Positions 46,138 to 56,778 of a DNA stretch of 64,000 nucleotides are shown here, in pieces (the first letter of the stretch is position 1; each line of letters opens with the position of its first letter). The position numbers and the translations under genes are program-made. This DNA is from Sipunculus nudus (taxonomy: Eukaryota; Annelida; Sipuncula; Golfingiida; Sipunculidae). The stretch spans positions 39,642,401-39,706,400 of the forward strand of contig CM049317.1 in NCBI GenBank assembly GCA_026874595.1. The letters are read 5' to 3'. The notes under the pieces were generated by a model. It was not told the DNA's origin and did no database searches. It saw nothing but the letters and a program-made list of their open reading frames with translations.

Positions 46138-47492
46138 ACTCCCTCACACACAATCTTTGGAATTCAGATTTCTATTCTTCAAGCTGCATTTATTGTCCAT
46201 CGGCCACAAAATAACGAGTGATGCTCTGCCATTCGTATGAGCAAATGGAGAATTTGAGTAGTCTGTTCACAGTCATTGATATGGATGGACAGTGTGAGTT
46301 GTCTGTTCACAGTCAATTTTTTTAGATTGACAGTGTGAGTTGTCTGTTCACAGTAATTTTTGTGGATTGACAGTGTGAGTCGTCTGTTCACACTCATTGA
46401 TGTGGATTGACAGTGTGAGTCGTCTGTTCACAGTCATCTTTTTTTTAATTGACAGTGTGGGTCGTCTATTCACAGTCATTTTTGTTGACTGACAGTGTGA
46501 GTCGTCTGTTCACAGTCATTGATGTGGATTGACAGTGTTAGTCGTCTGTTCGCAGTAATTTTTTTGGATTGACAGTGTGAGTCGTCTGTTCAAATTCATT
46601 GGCATGGGTTGATAGTGTGAGTCTTCTGTTCACAGTCATTGATGTGGATTGACAGTGTGACTCGTCTGTTCACAGTCATTTTTTTCTATTGACAGTGTGA
46701 GTCGTCTGTTTACAGTGATTTTTTTATTGACAGTGTGAGTCGTCTGTTCACAGTCATTGGCGTGGGTTGACAGTGTCAGTCGTCTGTTCACAGTCATTTT
46801 TTTTGGATTTACAGTGTGAGTCGTCTGTTCACAGTCATTGGGGTGGGTTGACAGTGTGAGTCGTCTGTTCACAGTCATTGATGTGGATTGACAGTGTGAG
46901 TCGTCTGTTTACAGTCATTGGCGTGGATTGACAGTGTGAGTCTTCTGTTCCCAGTCATTTTTTTTTATTGACAGTGTGAGTCGTCTGTTCGCAGTCATTG
47001 GCATTGGTTGATAGTGTGAGTCTTCTGTTCACAGTCATTGATGTGGATTGACAGTGTGAGTCGTCTGTTCACAGTCATTTTTTTATTGACAGTGCGAGTC
47101 GTCTGTTTACAGTCATTGGCGTGGGTTGACAGTGTGAGTCTTCTGTTCACAGTCACTGATGTGGATTGACAGTGTGAGTCGTCTGTTCACAGTCATGATT
47201 GACAGTGTGAGTCGTCTGTTCACAGTCTTTTTTTTTATTGACAGTGTGTGTCGTCTGTTCACAGTCATTGGCGTGGGTTGACAGTGTGAGTCGTCTGTTC
47301 ACAGTTATTCATGTGGATTGACAGTGTGAGTCGTCTGTTCACAGTCATTTTTTTTTATTGACAGTATGAGTCGTCTTTTCACAGTCATTGGCGTGGGTTG
47401 ACAGTGTGAGTCGTCTGTTCACATTCACTGATGTGGATTGACAGTGTGAGTCGTCTGTTCACACTCATTGGTGTGGGTTAACAGCGGGAGTT
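46138..47492 (+). repeat. 40-bp tandem array, second block with duplicated flank
   Basis: Positions 46141-46300 repeat the unique sequence of 44915-45075 (CACACAATCTTTGGAATTCA at 44921 and 46147). The same 40-bp array then continues to 47492. ORFs on the minus strand (CEQTTHTVN repeats) are translated repeat. Confidence 0.9.
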
Positions 47493-48549
47493 GTCCATCC
47501 ATAGTTACCGAGTTCAATTTTGAAATGAGTTTCGGATTTTCTTACTTTCCAGCGTCATCCAGCATGCACAAGATTTTGAGGTCCCTGTAAAATACTAGCG
47601 TGTTCTTTACATGAAGATTTGTCAAATTGCCATTTTAAAAGCCTGAACCATTAATCCATGAAGCATTAACGTTTAGTTCATAATTGCTTGTTTTGCACTC
47701 AGTTATGTCAATGTAGTTGATATTTGGGTAAACATTGTTATATATCACCAGCAGGTGTCTGATGTAACCACTGCAGGTGTGTAAAAGTCGTCAAAATGAC
47801 AAACACTTCAGCTGCTGTCCTAGTGCTACTCTAGTATAATGACCTGACGCAGTGACGACAACACCCAATACACCCTGCACTTCAATGGCCGTTATCGCTC
47901 TCTCGTCCCAGTCGATACGTCCGTGTCCATCTTAACGTATGGCACTTACATTCTCGACCGATGCTCTAAACATAACTGAACAAGCTATGTGATTACTAGT
48001 GATATATAAATATATAAACCTGCACACGGCACAAGGTTTCCGTAAATTCCTTTCATACCAGGTTCCCTTGCAATTTCTTCTACAATATATTCCCAGGAAC
48101 GAATGACTTAGGTTGGACAAAAATGTTATCAAATGAATAAGGTATTTTCCAGTGATGCCAGCAGTAATTGATTTTCTTTCAAAGATTTTTTTTCAAAACC
48201 AACATGGATCATTAATTCATCACCTATTGCGGGCTTCCAGTTGGCTACTAATATTCCTATTTAATCAGTCTTAATATATTTAGGCCCTCGTCTATGTAGA
48301 GATTGGCAAGACTTTCAACACCATAACCCTCAGCCTAAAGTGTTACCATTTATCAGACATTTGCTGTTTAAAGTGGGCATGTTTAAACAAAATGTAACAA
48401 ACTCTGGCTCAGCCAGTCAGCGTGAGATATTCAGGTGTACACGCTAATAACGCAGACAAAATGTAATAAATGTACCCGCTGGCTGAAACGATCAAGACGA
48501 TTCGTGTGTTGGCAACTTTGCAATGGCTTTGGGTATCAATACACGGGAT
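47493..48549. other. Intronic spacer, nothing recognised
   Basis: Mixed-composition sequence between array blocks. No exon is supported. Confidence 0.45.
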
Positions 48550-48738
48550 AACACAAATTATTCTTGGTGATCCTGTCGTCTGGGCAGAGGTTACTGGACC
48601 TGTCGTTAAAAATCGTTGCCATAGTTTCAACAATGCACTCGTACTTGGCCCATGGACCTTAATGTTCGTACAACAGAAATATATCATAGGACACGAAGGT
48701 CCATGTATGGACTACCTGAATACCTGATTTTTTTTTGT
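48550..48738. repeat. Direct repeat, left copy
   Basis: About 180 bp starting 'acacaaattattcttggtga' and including 'gcactcgtacttggcccatg' and 'aggacacgaaggtccatg'. It recurs with few changes at 49333-49519, so the third 40-bp array lies between two direct repeats. Part of it resembles 5655-5695. Confidence 0.85.
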
Positions 48739-49332
48739 AGATTGACAGAGTGAGTCGTCTGTTCACAGTCATTTTTGTGGATTAACAGTGTAATTCGTCT
48801 GTTCACAGTCATTGATGTGGATTGATAGTGTGAGTCGTCTGTTCACAGTCATTTTTTTTGGATTGACAGTGTGAGGCGTCTGTTCACAGTCATTTTTGAA
48901 GATTGACAGAGTATGTCGTCTGTTCAAAGTCATTTTTTTTTATTGACAGTGTGGGTCGTCTATTCACAGTCATTTGTGTGGACTGACAGTGGGATTCGTC
49001 TGTTCACAGTCATTGATGTGGAGTGACAGTGTGAGTCATCTGTTCACAGTCCTTTTGTTTGGATTGACAGTGTGAGTCGTCTGTTCACAGTCATTGGCGT
49101 AGGTTGACAGTGTAAGTCGTCTGTTCACAGTCATTTTTTTTGGATTGACAATGTGATTCGTCTGTTAACAGTCATTGACGTGGGTTGACAGTGTGAGTCG
49201 TCTGCTCACAGTTATTTATGTGGATTGACAGTGTGAGTTGTCTGTTCACAGTCATTTTTTGGACTGACAGTGTGAGTCGTCTGTTCACAGTCATTGGCGT
49301 GGGTTGACAGTGTGAGTCGTCTGTTCACAGTT
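48739..49332 (+). repeat. 40-bp tandem array, third block
   Basis: Same unit as at 45031-47492 (TTGACAGTGTGAGTCGTCTG), about 15 copies, bounded on both sides by the 180-bp direct repeats. Confidence 0.9.
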
Positions 49333-49519
49333 ATTACACAAATTCTTCTTGCTGATCCTGTCATCTGGGTAGAGGTTACTGGACCTATCATTAAAAATCG
49401 TTGCGATAGTTTCAACAATGCACTCGTACTAGGCCCATGGACCTTAATGTTCGTATGTTCGTACAACAGAGATATATCATAGGACACGAAGGTTCATGTA
49501 TGGACTACCTGAATGCATG
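49333..49519. repeat. Direct repeat, right copy
   Basis: Matches 48550-48727 ('gatcctgtcatctgggtaga', 'aatcgttgcgatagtttcaa') with point changes and an 8-base duplication TGTTCGTA. Confidence 0.85.
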
Positions 49520-49804
49520 ATTTCAGTGCGAATGTTACTTAGCGGTTCGAGCTGTATTTCTCATGGCAACGATGCCATTCACATGAGGCGAGCATGACGG
49601 CTTGATATGCAAATACGGGGGAATCGTCAGGTCCTCACAGAGCCTTGTGACGCCCTAATATGCAAATATCAGAGATTTACCATACGGACTTTACAGGGCT
49701 TTAGTGATAAGAGCCGTCACTGAGTTACGCCTATCGGTACCTAGAATCACGTTTTATTCTAAGCATTTTAGAATTCTTAAAATAATAAAGCCCAGGCAAG
49801 GGCT
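49520..49804. other. Intronic spacer, nothing recognised
   Basis: Short unassigned sequence. Confidence 0.4.
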
Positions 49805-49961
49805 GGTGGATTGTGTCCTGACTGTGGGTACCCATGTGGATTGTGTTCTGGCTGTGGGTACCCATGTGGATTGTGTTCTGGCTGTGGGTACCCTTGTGGA
49901 TTGTGTTCTGGCTGTGGGCACCCTTGTGGATTGTGTTCTGGATCTGCGCCCATTGTGGATT
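49805..49961 (+). repeat. 30-bp minisatellite, five to six copies
   Basis: The unit GTGGATTGTGTTCTGGCTGT plus GGGTACCCAT repeats every 30 bases. As 30 is a multiple of three, all frames show a 10-residue repeat (VDCVLAVGTH on plus, QNTIHKGTHS on minus). Not considered a gene. Confidence 0.9.
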
Positions 49962-50771
49962 GAAGCAGTACACATAATAGTGGCACTACCTCAATACAAT
50001 TCCCTCCTTCGTACATGTATACTTTCTGTATATAGTTTTTTTTTAAAATCCTACTAACAAAACATAATTTGGCAGAAGTCACTTCAGCGGTCTTTATGTT
50101 CTCTGGATAACGTCGATATCACTGATTTCTCATCTGTTAATTTGACTCATAATCATTGTTGGTCCATTATTGTTCTATATAGTGTTAGCTGATCTCACAT
50201 ACCAGCGTTTATCGCTATGTATAGCATGAGATAAATGGATGGACAAGCATCACACACACACATACACACGTCATATGGGTGGAATGTTATTTTCATCCAC
50301 GACGAAGATTTTTCTAGTGGTATGTTAATGACAAGTATTATCATTTTCATGGAATCATTTAAGCTCCCCCCCCCCCCGACCACTGCCTATATACACCTTA
50401 CCCACCTCTTCCGTCTCCCCGCATACATGCTACCTAAACCTCGTAACAATGGAACATTTCAATGCCCTGAGGGTTCCTAGTCTCCCCCTTTGCCATAATA
50501 CGGGATTGATGGATAGGGGTCCTTATCCTATCGATCAGAGCAAAATAGAGAATGTAATAAATCGGAATATCTGCAATCAACGGGTCCCGGCGAACGTGGC
50601 TGATAACTGCTGTCGGAGTATGCCATGCTGAATGGAAATATCCAAACTAGTATCCGCGTTAATCCGAGGCGATAAATGCTGGTATATGTTACCAGCTGGA
50701 AAGGACAGGCGCTCAGGTCATCAAGTTCAACCTGACTGCACAATCTAAAGTAAAACAATCAAGAAGTGTTC
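49962..50771. other. Intronic spacer, nothing recognised
   Basis: Contains C12 at 50366-50377. No exon is supported. Confidence 0.4.
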
Positions 50772-51311
50772 TAGACTGGTACCCTGCTCTATTATGGCCC
50801 TCAGCCAAGCATAGAGACAGGCGTACAACGCCATCCTAAGAACTCCCAGTTGCAACTCCTGACTTACCTGTAGACTGGTTCCAACCCCAGTAGACACGCT
50901 CATACCGGTTGTCATGGACGTTCACGCGATCCTGGTTTATTATCCGTAAACTTTTCATATAAAATAACTTTCTTTAGTTATTTCTATTTTTTTTTAATAT
51001 TGAAAAATGAGTTGTTTCACAAAAATTGAATGATGGATATATAGATAATACGGTATACTGAATCTTTGATATTCCACTGTACGTAGCAGTGATTAATTAT
51101 TATTATCTATTAATCTAATCATTAATGTCACACTTAATGTACAGCCAACTTTTGGTAACTTCTCTGAGCAAACGAAATGCTTATTTTTATCATATATAAC
51201 AAATTCTGGAGTTTGAACCAGTCTACCGGGAGTCCAAAAGATGGCGTTGTACGCCTGTCTCTATGATTGGCCAAGAGCAGCGGTGCCATAATAGAGCAGG
51301 GTACCAGTCTA
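50772..51311. mobile_element. 540-bp MITE, Mutator-like, with 9-bp target duplication
   Basis: The perfect 9-bp repeat GAAGTGTTC at 50763-50771 and 51312-51320 flanks an element starting TAGACTGGTACCCTGCTC and ending with its complement. The arms match over about 70 bp ('catagagacaggcgtacaac' present in both) and continue more loosely through a second GTAGACTGGTT. Duplication size and TIR length point to the Mutator superfamily. It sits inside intron 1 of the host-gene candidate, 343 bases before exon 2. Non-coding. Confidence 0.9.
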
Positions 51312-51654
51312 GAAGTGTTCTCCATTCCAGTCTTTCCATGCCGTCCATAGAAACTAATCTCCTTCACATAAAGGTCGAGTGTCAACTAAGTTTATCTACT
51401 GCCTAATAGCCTCGCGCTATGCACATGGTATTTACATAGCCACCCATTATGTATTCAGTCACAACTCCGAACAGCAACACTGCACATGTCACTGGCGGTG
51501 ACGTTACCGGTGACGCTATAACATTGTCATTTTCTCCGTTATTTTGGCTGACGTTAAAACATCAGTTGTTTATAAGTATTTGATAATCGCGAGAGGCAGG
51601 TGTACAGGAAGGGGTGAAGAATCCTGTGAATAATGCTGGACAATTCTGTTTCAG
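51312..51654. other. End of intron 1
   Basis: Unique-looking sequence leading to the acceptor AATTCTGTTTCAG at 51642-51654. Confidence 0.5.
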
Positions 51655-51703
51655 AGACTGGAGAACGAAAAGGACAAGCTCAACCACGAGACAGATGACA
51701 ACG
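51655..51703 (+). CDS. Host gene, coding exon 2 (coiled-coil segment)
   Basis: A 49-base exon bounded by acceptor TTCTGTTTCAG and donor ACG/GTGAGC. It follows exon 1 in phase 0 and reads RLENEKDKLNHETDDN plus one base. Together with QLRLLRQ of exon 1 this makes leucine-spaced, charged helix text typical of a coiled coil. The phase fit, the good donor and acceptor, and the amino-acid character support it jointly; none alone would. Confidence 0.6.
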
Positions 51704-53254
51704 GTGAGCAAAATATATATAGGATTCTTGTATAAAGCCATAACATACAAGAAAGAATGCATAATATATAATTATTTATTTTAAAGTTTTTAATTATCGT
51801 TTCAGATGCGTCATCTTTTAATTTTTTCACGTATTATTAAAATTTATTCTCTCATTAAGGATACAATATATGGATTAAACAGTTACAAAATTCTGCACAA
51901 AGAAAAATAAAACTAAGCTTATTGTGTGTACATTTGCTTTCTCTCGGGGTCCTTTAAAATGTTTCAGAAAATTATATGATATAAATCACAGGAGCTCAGT
52001 AGGCGTACAGAAACGTCAGGTTGGGGAATGAATTGTTAAATATTCTAATTCTTATATTTTTTTATCCATTGATGCAACATGAAGATTGTTACAAAGTGGT
52101 TTGTGAATCATTGGCATGGCCGATATTTTGAATCGTGCCGTTGTATTATTTTATTCATGTTCTTATATTTCATCAGTGAATATCAGGTGTGTCGGTGTCA
52201 TGTTCAAAGTCATGATTTGAGCTGATTAAATGTATTTAGATATAAAAGCCGTAGTTTGCTAAGCCTGCCGAGTTCTTCGTATTGTCCTTGGTTGCCAGGC
52301 ACCGGGTAAGGGGGTTATAGGGGAGTAATTGTCTGCAGTAATAGAAACGGTCCCATTGTCAATTTGTTCCATATTTGATGAGGTGAGTGATGTGATCAAG
52401 TTGATGCGTTGTATGACTATTCATGAATCATTAAGCTACAAATTGGCTCCAAGTAACTTGATTAGTTATAAAACTTGTGAACAGTGATGTAACAATCCCA
52501 GAGTCTCTGGGATTCATCCAGATCTTAGATTCTTCCACAGGCTCATTAATAGACCTGTAACAGGTCGAGGAATATTTTTTTAAATTTTTTAATTACGTTG
52601 ATTAATGTTTACCGATCATTTAATAATTCATGTATTAATTGGCTCCTCTAGTTGGCTGCAAATAGTTTACTTTCTTTCTCCAGGGGGGCCCACTTTCACT
52701 AAGGGAAAAGGACCATATGAGAATCCTCCTTTAATTGAGCACACAGATACCACCTGTAGTGATAATTGTAAATTACTGGAACTGGTCATAGCAGCAACAG
52801 GGCAGCTGGACATAGGGTCAACAGAGTAACAGAATAGGGGTTGCTTTTACTTGGGGTATATTTATGTAAAATCAGAAACAGACAAAATTATAGGGTCCTA
52901 CGCAGGTCTAGCTCATCAAGAGACACTGGGGTTGAGGTGCGCCACAGTGTGTCTGTGTAATAGACTATCAAAATCTCGGACAGAGGCGCCGTCAGGGAGC
53001 CTGCTTGCTTTAAATGAGCGAGTGACCACGGGCAGCAATGTTACCCATGCCGCGAGATCTTTAGTACATGTATTTACTGTGGTAGAAGGACCAGCCTATG
53101 GATCCATACAGCGGCATCAAAATATTGCGCAATTTGTTCCGTGGGTCATACGATGAAATCAGCTGATGTCCAGCTAAAATGTGCGGCCGTTTTTGTTCAG
53201 AATGCTCTAAAGTTGGCAATGTTGAGCTGATTATTTCTGTATCCTTGTAACATG

Positions 53255-53256
<2 letters not shown>
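51704..53256. other. Intron 2, with an unconvincing ORF at 52605-52829
   Basis: Intron 2 of the host-gene candidate, 51704-54595. Inside, TTTCTTTCTCCAG at 52671-52683 is a good-looking acceptor, followed by an open frame that also fits phase 1 (GPTFTKGKGPYENPPL...) to a stop at 52829. It could be an alternative last exon or chance. The open stretch at 52851-53156 has no domain. Confidence 0.4.

Positions 53257-53317
<61 letters not shown>
53257..53317. repeat. (AT)n microsatellite
   Basis: About 60 bases of uninterrupted AT. Confidence 0.95.
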
Positions 53318-53320
<3 letters not shown>

Positions 53321-53517
53321 CCAAAATGAAGCAGATGATGCCCCCTTTTTAGCTGATTATACAAAACATTTATATGAGAATTTAAAAGTGCTATCTCGTT
53401 ATCTTTAACCCCCTTTTTGTATCATAACTAAAGATACAAGTCCTGCTCCACGCTGTTAACAGGGATAGACATCATGAATCCCCAAGGAAAACATCTAATC
53501 TGGGTACCAGTGGAGAG

Positions 53518-54335
53518 AGAGAGAGGGGGTTGTTGTTTATTGGCAACAGTGATAGGGACTGGTTATGGAATAAATAGGTGTTTTGTATATGGTGTTGGCA
53601 GCACATTACTATGGTCATCGGAAATTTGGCATTTCAGAAGAACTGTTTTGTTATTATTAATATTAGTACTCTTTGGATAAATTTTATCCAACTTTCGTGA
53701 CATTATTGGAAATCAAATTGTACAAACAAACAAAGTACGTGTCTAATACTTATGAAAGAAAGTTGTTCCACTTTTGTCCTCAGTGTTATCTGAAACCGTG
53801 CTAAGTATGACACCGTGCATATAAATTATCCCCGGTGACAGTGGAGGATTTAAGCATGTTTGGCCTGACATTTGACCCAGTCACTGACGAGAGAGAGAGA
53901 GATATATGTATAGAGAGTTAAGGGGGGGGGGTTGTTTATTGGCGGCAGTGGTAGGGACTGGTTATGGAATAAATAGGTGTTTTGTATATGGTGTTGGCAG
54001 CATATTAATATGGTTATCAGAGGTTTGGCAGTACAGAAGAAATGCTCATAATTCAAAATGTTCATATTCTAAATAATAATATTATTATTATTGTTGTTGT
54101 TATTATTATTATTACTCTTTGAGTAAATTTTATCCAACTATCGTGACATTAATGGAAATCAAATTTTAATCATGAACAAAGTACGTATCTAACACTTAAA
54201 AAAGAAAGTTGTTCCACTTTTGTCCTCAATGTTCTCAGAAACCGCGTTAAATATGCCACCGTACATGTAAATAACCCCTGGTGTCAGTGACGGGTTAAAG
54301 CATGTTAGGCCTGACATTTGACCCAATCACTGACC
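53518..54335 (+). repeat. Tandem direct duplication of about 400 bp
   Basis: Copy one is about 53518-53888 and copy two about 53920-54335. Shared text includes 'tagggactggttatggaata' (53553 and 53952, 399 bp apart), 'agaaagttgttccacttttg' and 'gcctgacatttgaccca'. The copies differ by many substitutions and small indels, so the duplication is not recent. Confidence 0.85.
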
Positions 54336-54405
54336 AACTTGCATGGTCAGTAAATGTGAGAAATATGTGACTCTCGATCCCTTGGCACTCATTTCTTATA
54401 GCCTG

Positions 54406-54487
54406 ATTTAATCGGACTCAATATTATAAGAACATGTCATATATGACAGGGCTTAATTATTTTGAGTTCTATTAAATCGGGCTGTCT
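54406..54487. mobile_element. Short palindromic relative of the 16398 TIR element
   Basis: 'gatttaatcggactcaatat' and 'tgagttctattaaatcgggc' form an imperfect palindrome with the same arm sequence as 16398-16430 and 16933-16965. The interior has shrunk to about 30 bases. Confidence 0.7.
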
Positions 54488-54595
54488 TACATCAATATAT
54501 CTTTTATTCGTCTAACAATAATAATACATGTATATGTAACCAGTCAAAGATCTTTGGAAAATCTGAATGCCCCCACGTCCCATTCTCTTTCACAG

Positions 54596-54627
54596 ATGTA
54601 AACATCATCACTGACCGTCATCAAAAG
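54596..54627 (+). CDS. Host gene, coding exon 3
   Basis: A 32-base exon between acceptor TTCTCTTTCACAG and donor AAAAG/GTAAAC. The single base left by exon 2 (G) plus AT completes Asp, then VNIITDRHQK follows, ending on a codon boundary. The exact phase match with exon 2 and good borders on both sides support it, though a 32-base exon is short enough to arise by chance. No further exon was recognised downstream. Confidence 0.5.
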
Positions 54628-54959
54628 GTAAACATACCGATGTATGAATTCCTTGCCACGAGCAGCGCGCCACAAAATAATGTAGAAATACTTATTATAT
54701 ATTTGATTGAGAAAGTATCCAACTGGAAATCCATATTTTATGACGTTTCATGACGCTCAGCTGAATTCGACATGAACACAGGTGGTGCATGTATATGTAT
54801 TCATAATTGATGCTATGAACTGTTAAAAAGATTGTTAAGGAACCTTGAACAATGGGTAAAATGACTATCAGGGTGCTCAAAATAACAGCAAAAAGATTTT
54901 ACTGGGAACTACCCAGATGCTAAATTAGAAGTCTCTACGTTTTACTGCTTTGACTTGTG
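54628..54959. other. Intronic or flanking sequence, nothing recognised
   Basis: AT-rich spacer before the reverse family A units. Confidence 0.4.
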
Positions 54960-55790
54960 TCCATCTGACTTATAGGGAACTCCAATCATGTTGTTTCACA
55001 CAGTTCTCAGAATATAGGTCACAGTGACCTTATTTTGGATTTAAATGGGGACATTACAAAGACCTCCCTTTGTATCCAGAAAGACATTTTTAAAGCCACT
55101 TGTTAAGATTTGTGACCTGTCTGACTTTTTGGGTACTCAAAATTAGGTTTTCTGATAAAAACTCAGAGAATATAGGTCACAGTGACCTAATTTCAGGATA
55201 CAAAGGAGACTTGCCAAGGACCTCCCTGGTTGGCATATCAGAAGGCTCTAGGTCCAACAGTAAAGTTTGGTGTCTGACTGTGTAGATGCTATACCTATTA
55301 TATATATATATTCAACCAGTTGCTTGCAGGATATAGGTCACCATGACCTACTTTCAGGTTTCAAAGGAGATTTGGCCAGAACCTCATTGGATATTGTGTT
55401 TAACATTCTAGGCCTAAGGGTTACAATTTGTGTCCTGGCTGACTGTCTGGTTGTTAAAAATAATGTTTTTGACAGTCGCTCGCATATTATAGGTCATCAA
55501 GACCTAATTTCAGGTTTCCAAAAAAATTTGCCCAAGACTTCCATGGATATTACATTAGAAGATTCTAAGGCTAACGGATTAAGTTTGTGCACATCGGACT
55601 TCCAGGGTGCTCAAATAATGTTTTTGATTTATAACTCATAGAATATAGGTCACAGTGATCTAATTTCATATTTTCAAGGACATTTACCTAGGACCTCCCT
55701 GAATGTCACATCAGAAGGCCAAATTGATATAATTTGTGCACCGTCTGACTCTCTGGGTGCTCAAAATCATGTTTTCACAATGCATATTAA
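54960..55790 (-). mobile_element. Family A repeat units, minus strand, with ERE-type palindromes
   Basis: Five tandem units of about 156-161 bp. Each has the palindrome region, 'ctaatttcaggtttccaaagg'-type text, 'gacctccctgg', 'agaaggctctaggtccaac' and 'tttgtgtcctg'; this is the reverse complement of family A unit text. Perfect AGGTCA-N3-TGACCT sites lie at 55016-55030, 55174-55188 and 55335-55349. One-mismatch sites lie at 55491-55505 and 55647-55661. Neither family A terminus is seen. Confidence 0.7.
55016..55661. promoter_or_regulatory. Five evenly spaced estrogen-response-element-like palindromes
   Basis: Three sites match the consensus AGGTCANNNTGACCT exactly and two differ at one base, at spacings of 158, 161, 156 and 156 bp. 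In vertebrates this palindrome binds steroid-type nuclear receptors. Here it lies in a repeat, and any activity is unknown. Confidence 0.6.
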
Positions 55791-56120
55791 CACTGATATG
55801 GCCGACGTTTAGCTGAAGTGAATGAAAATTCTCGTGCAGGCAGTTAGAGACTAATTATATTAGATAGATGATTATCCCACGGCCGTACGCTGGTAAAATT
55901 GTCAGGTTTGGGGGGGGGGGTAGGTGTGGAAAATTGCGAAAATATGTGGTTGAAATGGATGCATTTGGTACACTTTCAAACCCATAAAAGAGTAAAATTT
56001 ATAATCAAATATATCCAACCGTTTATAAACAATATACTTGCTCGAAATCAACATATTTACCTCTTTACTGATTCTTGATATATAACATTTTCCGTCTCAA
56101 AATTTTAAATCAGTACACAC
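55791..56120. other. No feature recognised; G11 tract
   Basis: Poly-G near 55909-55919. No exon is supported. Confidence 0.4.
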
Positions 56121-56778
56121 TGTTACGGGGTTTGTCCGCAGCGGACCGAAGTGTCTCTCTAGTGAAGCTTGCTTTTCTGGCGAAGCGGTTGGAACGCCGG
56201 ACACGTGCGCCACCGACATGGGTTCGAATCCCGGATCGGCCCAGAATTTTCCCCTCAGCAATTTGTCTTCGTAACAAATGGGGGCTCGTCCAACGTGACG
56301 GCAAACTTTGTGGCCCTGGGAATGGAAGTTTGAAGTAATTGAGTAATTACCGGCACCTAGCTCACCAAAAGTGACACTCCTGGGATAGTTAATCTTGTTC
56401 TGATAGCAGAACGCTCTTAAGATGGGGTGTGTTACGGGGTGACATAAAAGCGGACCGAACTTGCTTTTTCTAGCGAAGCGGTTTGAACGCCGGATATGTG
56501 CGCCACCGACATGGGTTCGAATATTGGAACGGCCCGATATTTTCCCCTGAAAAAAATTGTCTTCGTGACAAATGGGGGCTCGCCCATTGTGATGGCAAAC
56601 TTTGTGGCCCGGGGAATGGTGGTTTGAAGTAATTAGGAAATTACCGCCACCTAGTTCACCGATGGTGTGACTCCTGGGATAGTCTTGTTCTTATAATAGA
56701 ACGCTCTTAAGAGAGGGTGTGTTACGGAGTGACATAAAAGCGGACCGAACTGTCTCGCTAGTGAAGCATGCTTTTCTA
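56121..56778 (+). mobile_element. Tandem tRNA-like SINE units (two and a part)
   Basis: Units start TGTTACGGGG at 56121, 56430 and 56720 (309 and 290 bp apart). Unit one has a polymerase III A box TGGCGAAGCGG (56178-56188) and a perfect B box GGTTCGAATCC (56221-56231). Unit two has TAGCGAAGCGG (56471-56481) and a damaged B box. The 5' side does not pair with the 3' ATCGGCCC, so this is not a tRNA gene but a tRNA-derived repeat. The third unit is broken by the family B copy that starts near 56779. Confidence 0.75.

Noticed and set aside
46179-46878. Minus-strand ORFs with CEQTTHTVN repeats
   Set aside because: Translation of the 40-bp tandem repeat; frames break whenever the T-run changes length.
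49731-50082. Overlapping ORFs with 10-residue repeats on both strands
   Set aside because: The 30-bp minisatellite is open in several frames by chance, so no single coding frame is favoured.
52605-52829. Additional last exon of the coiled-coil gene
   Set aside because: The acceptor and phase fit, but the peptide has no coding character and exon 3 at 54596 fits better; kept only as a note.
56178-56240. Functional tRNA gene
   Set aside because: A and B boxes are present but the acceptor and anticodon arms do not pair, and the sequence repeats as a SINE-like unit.
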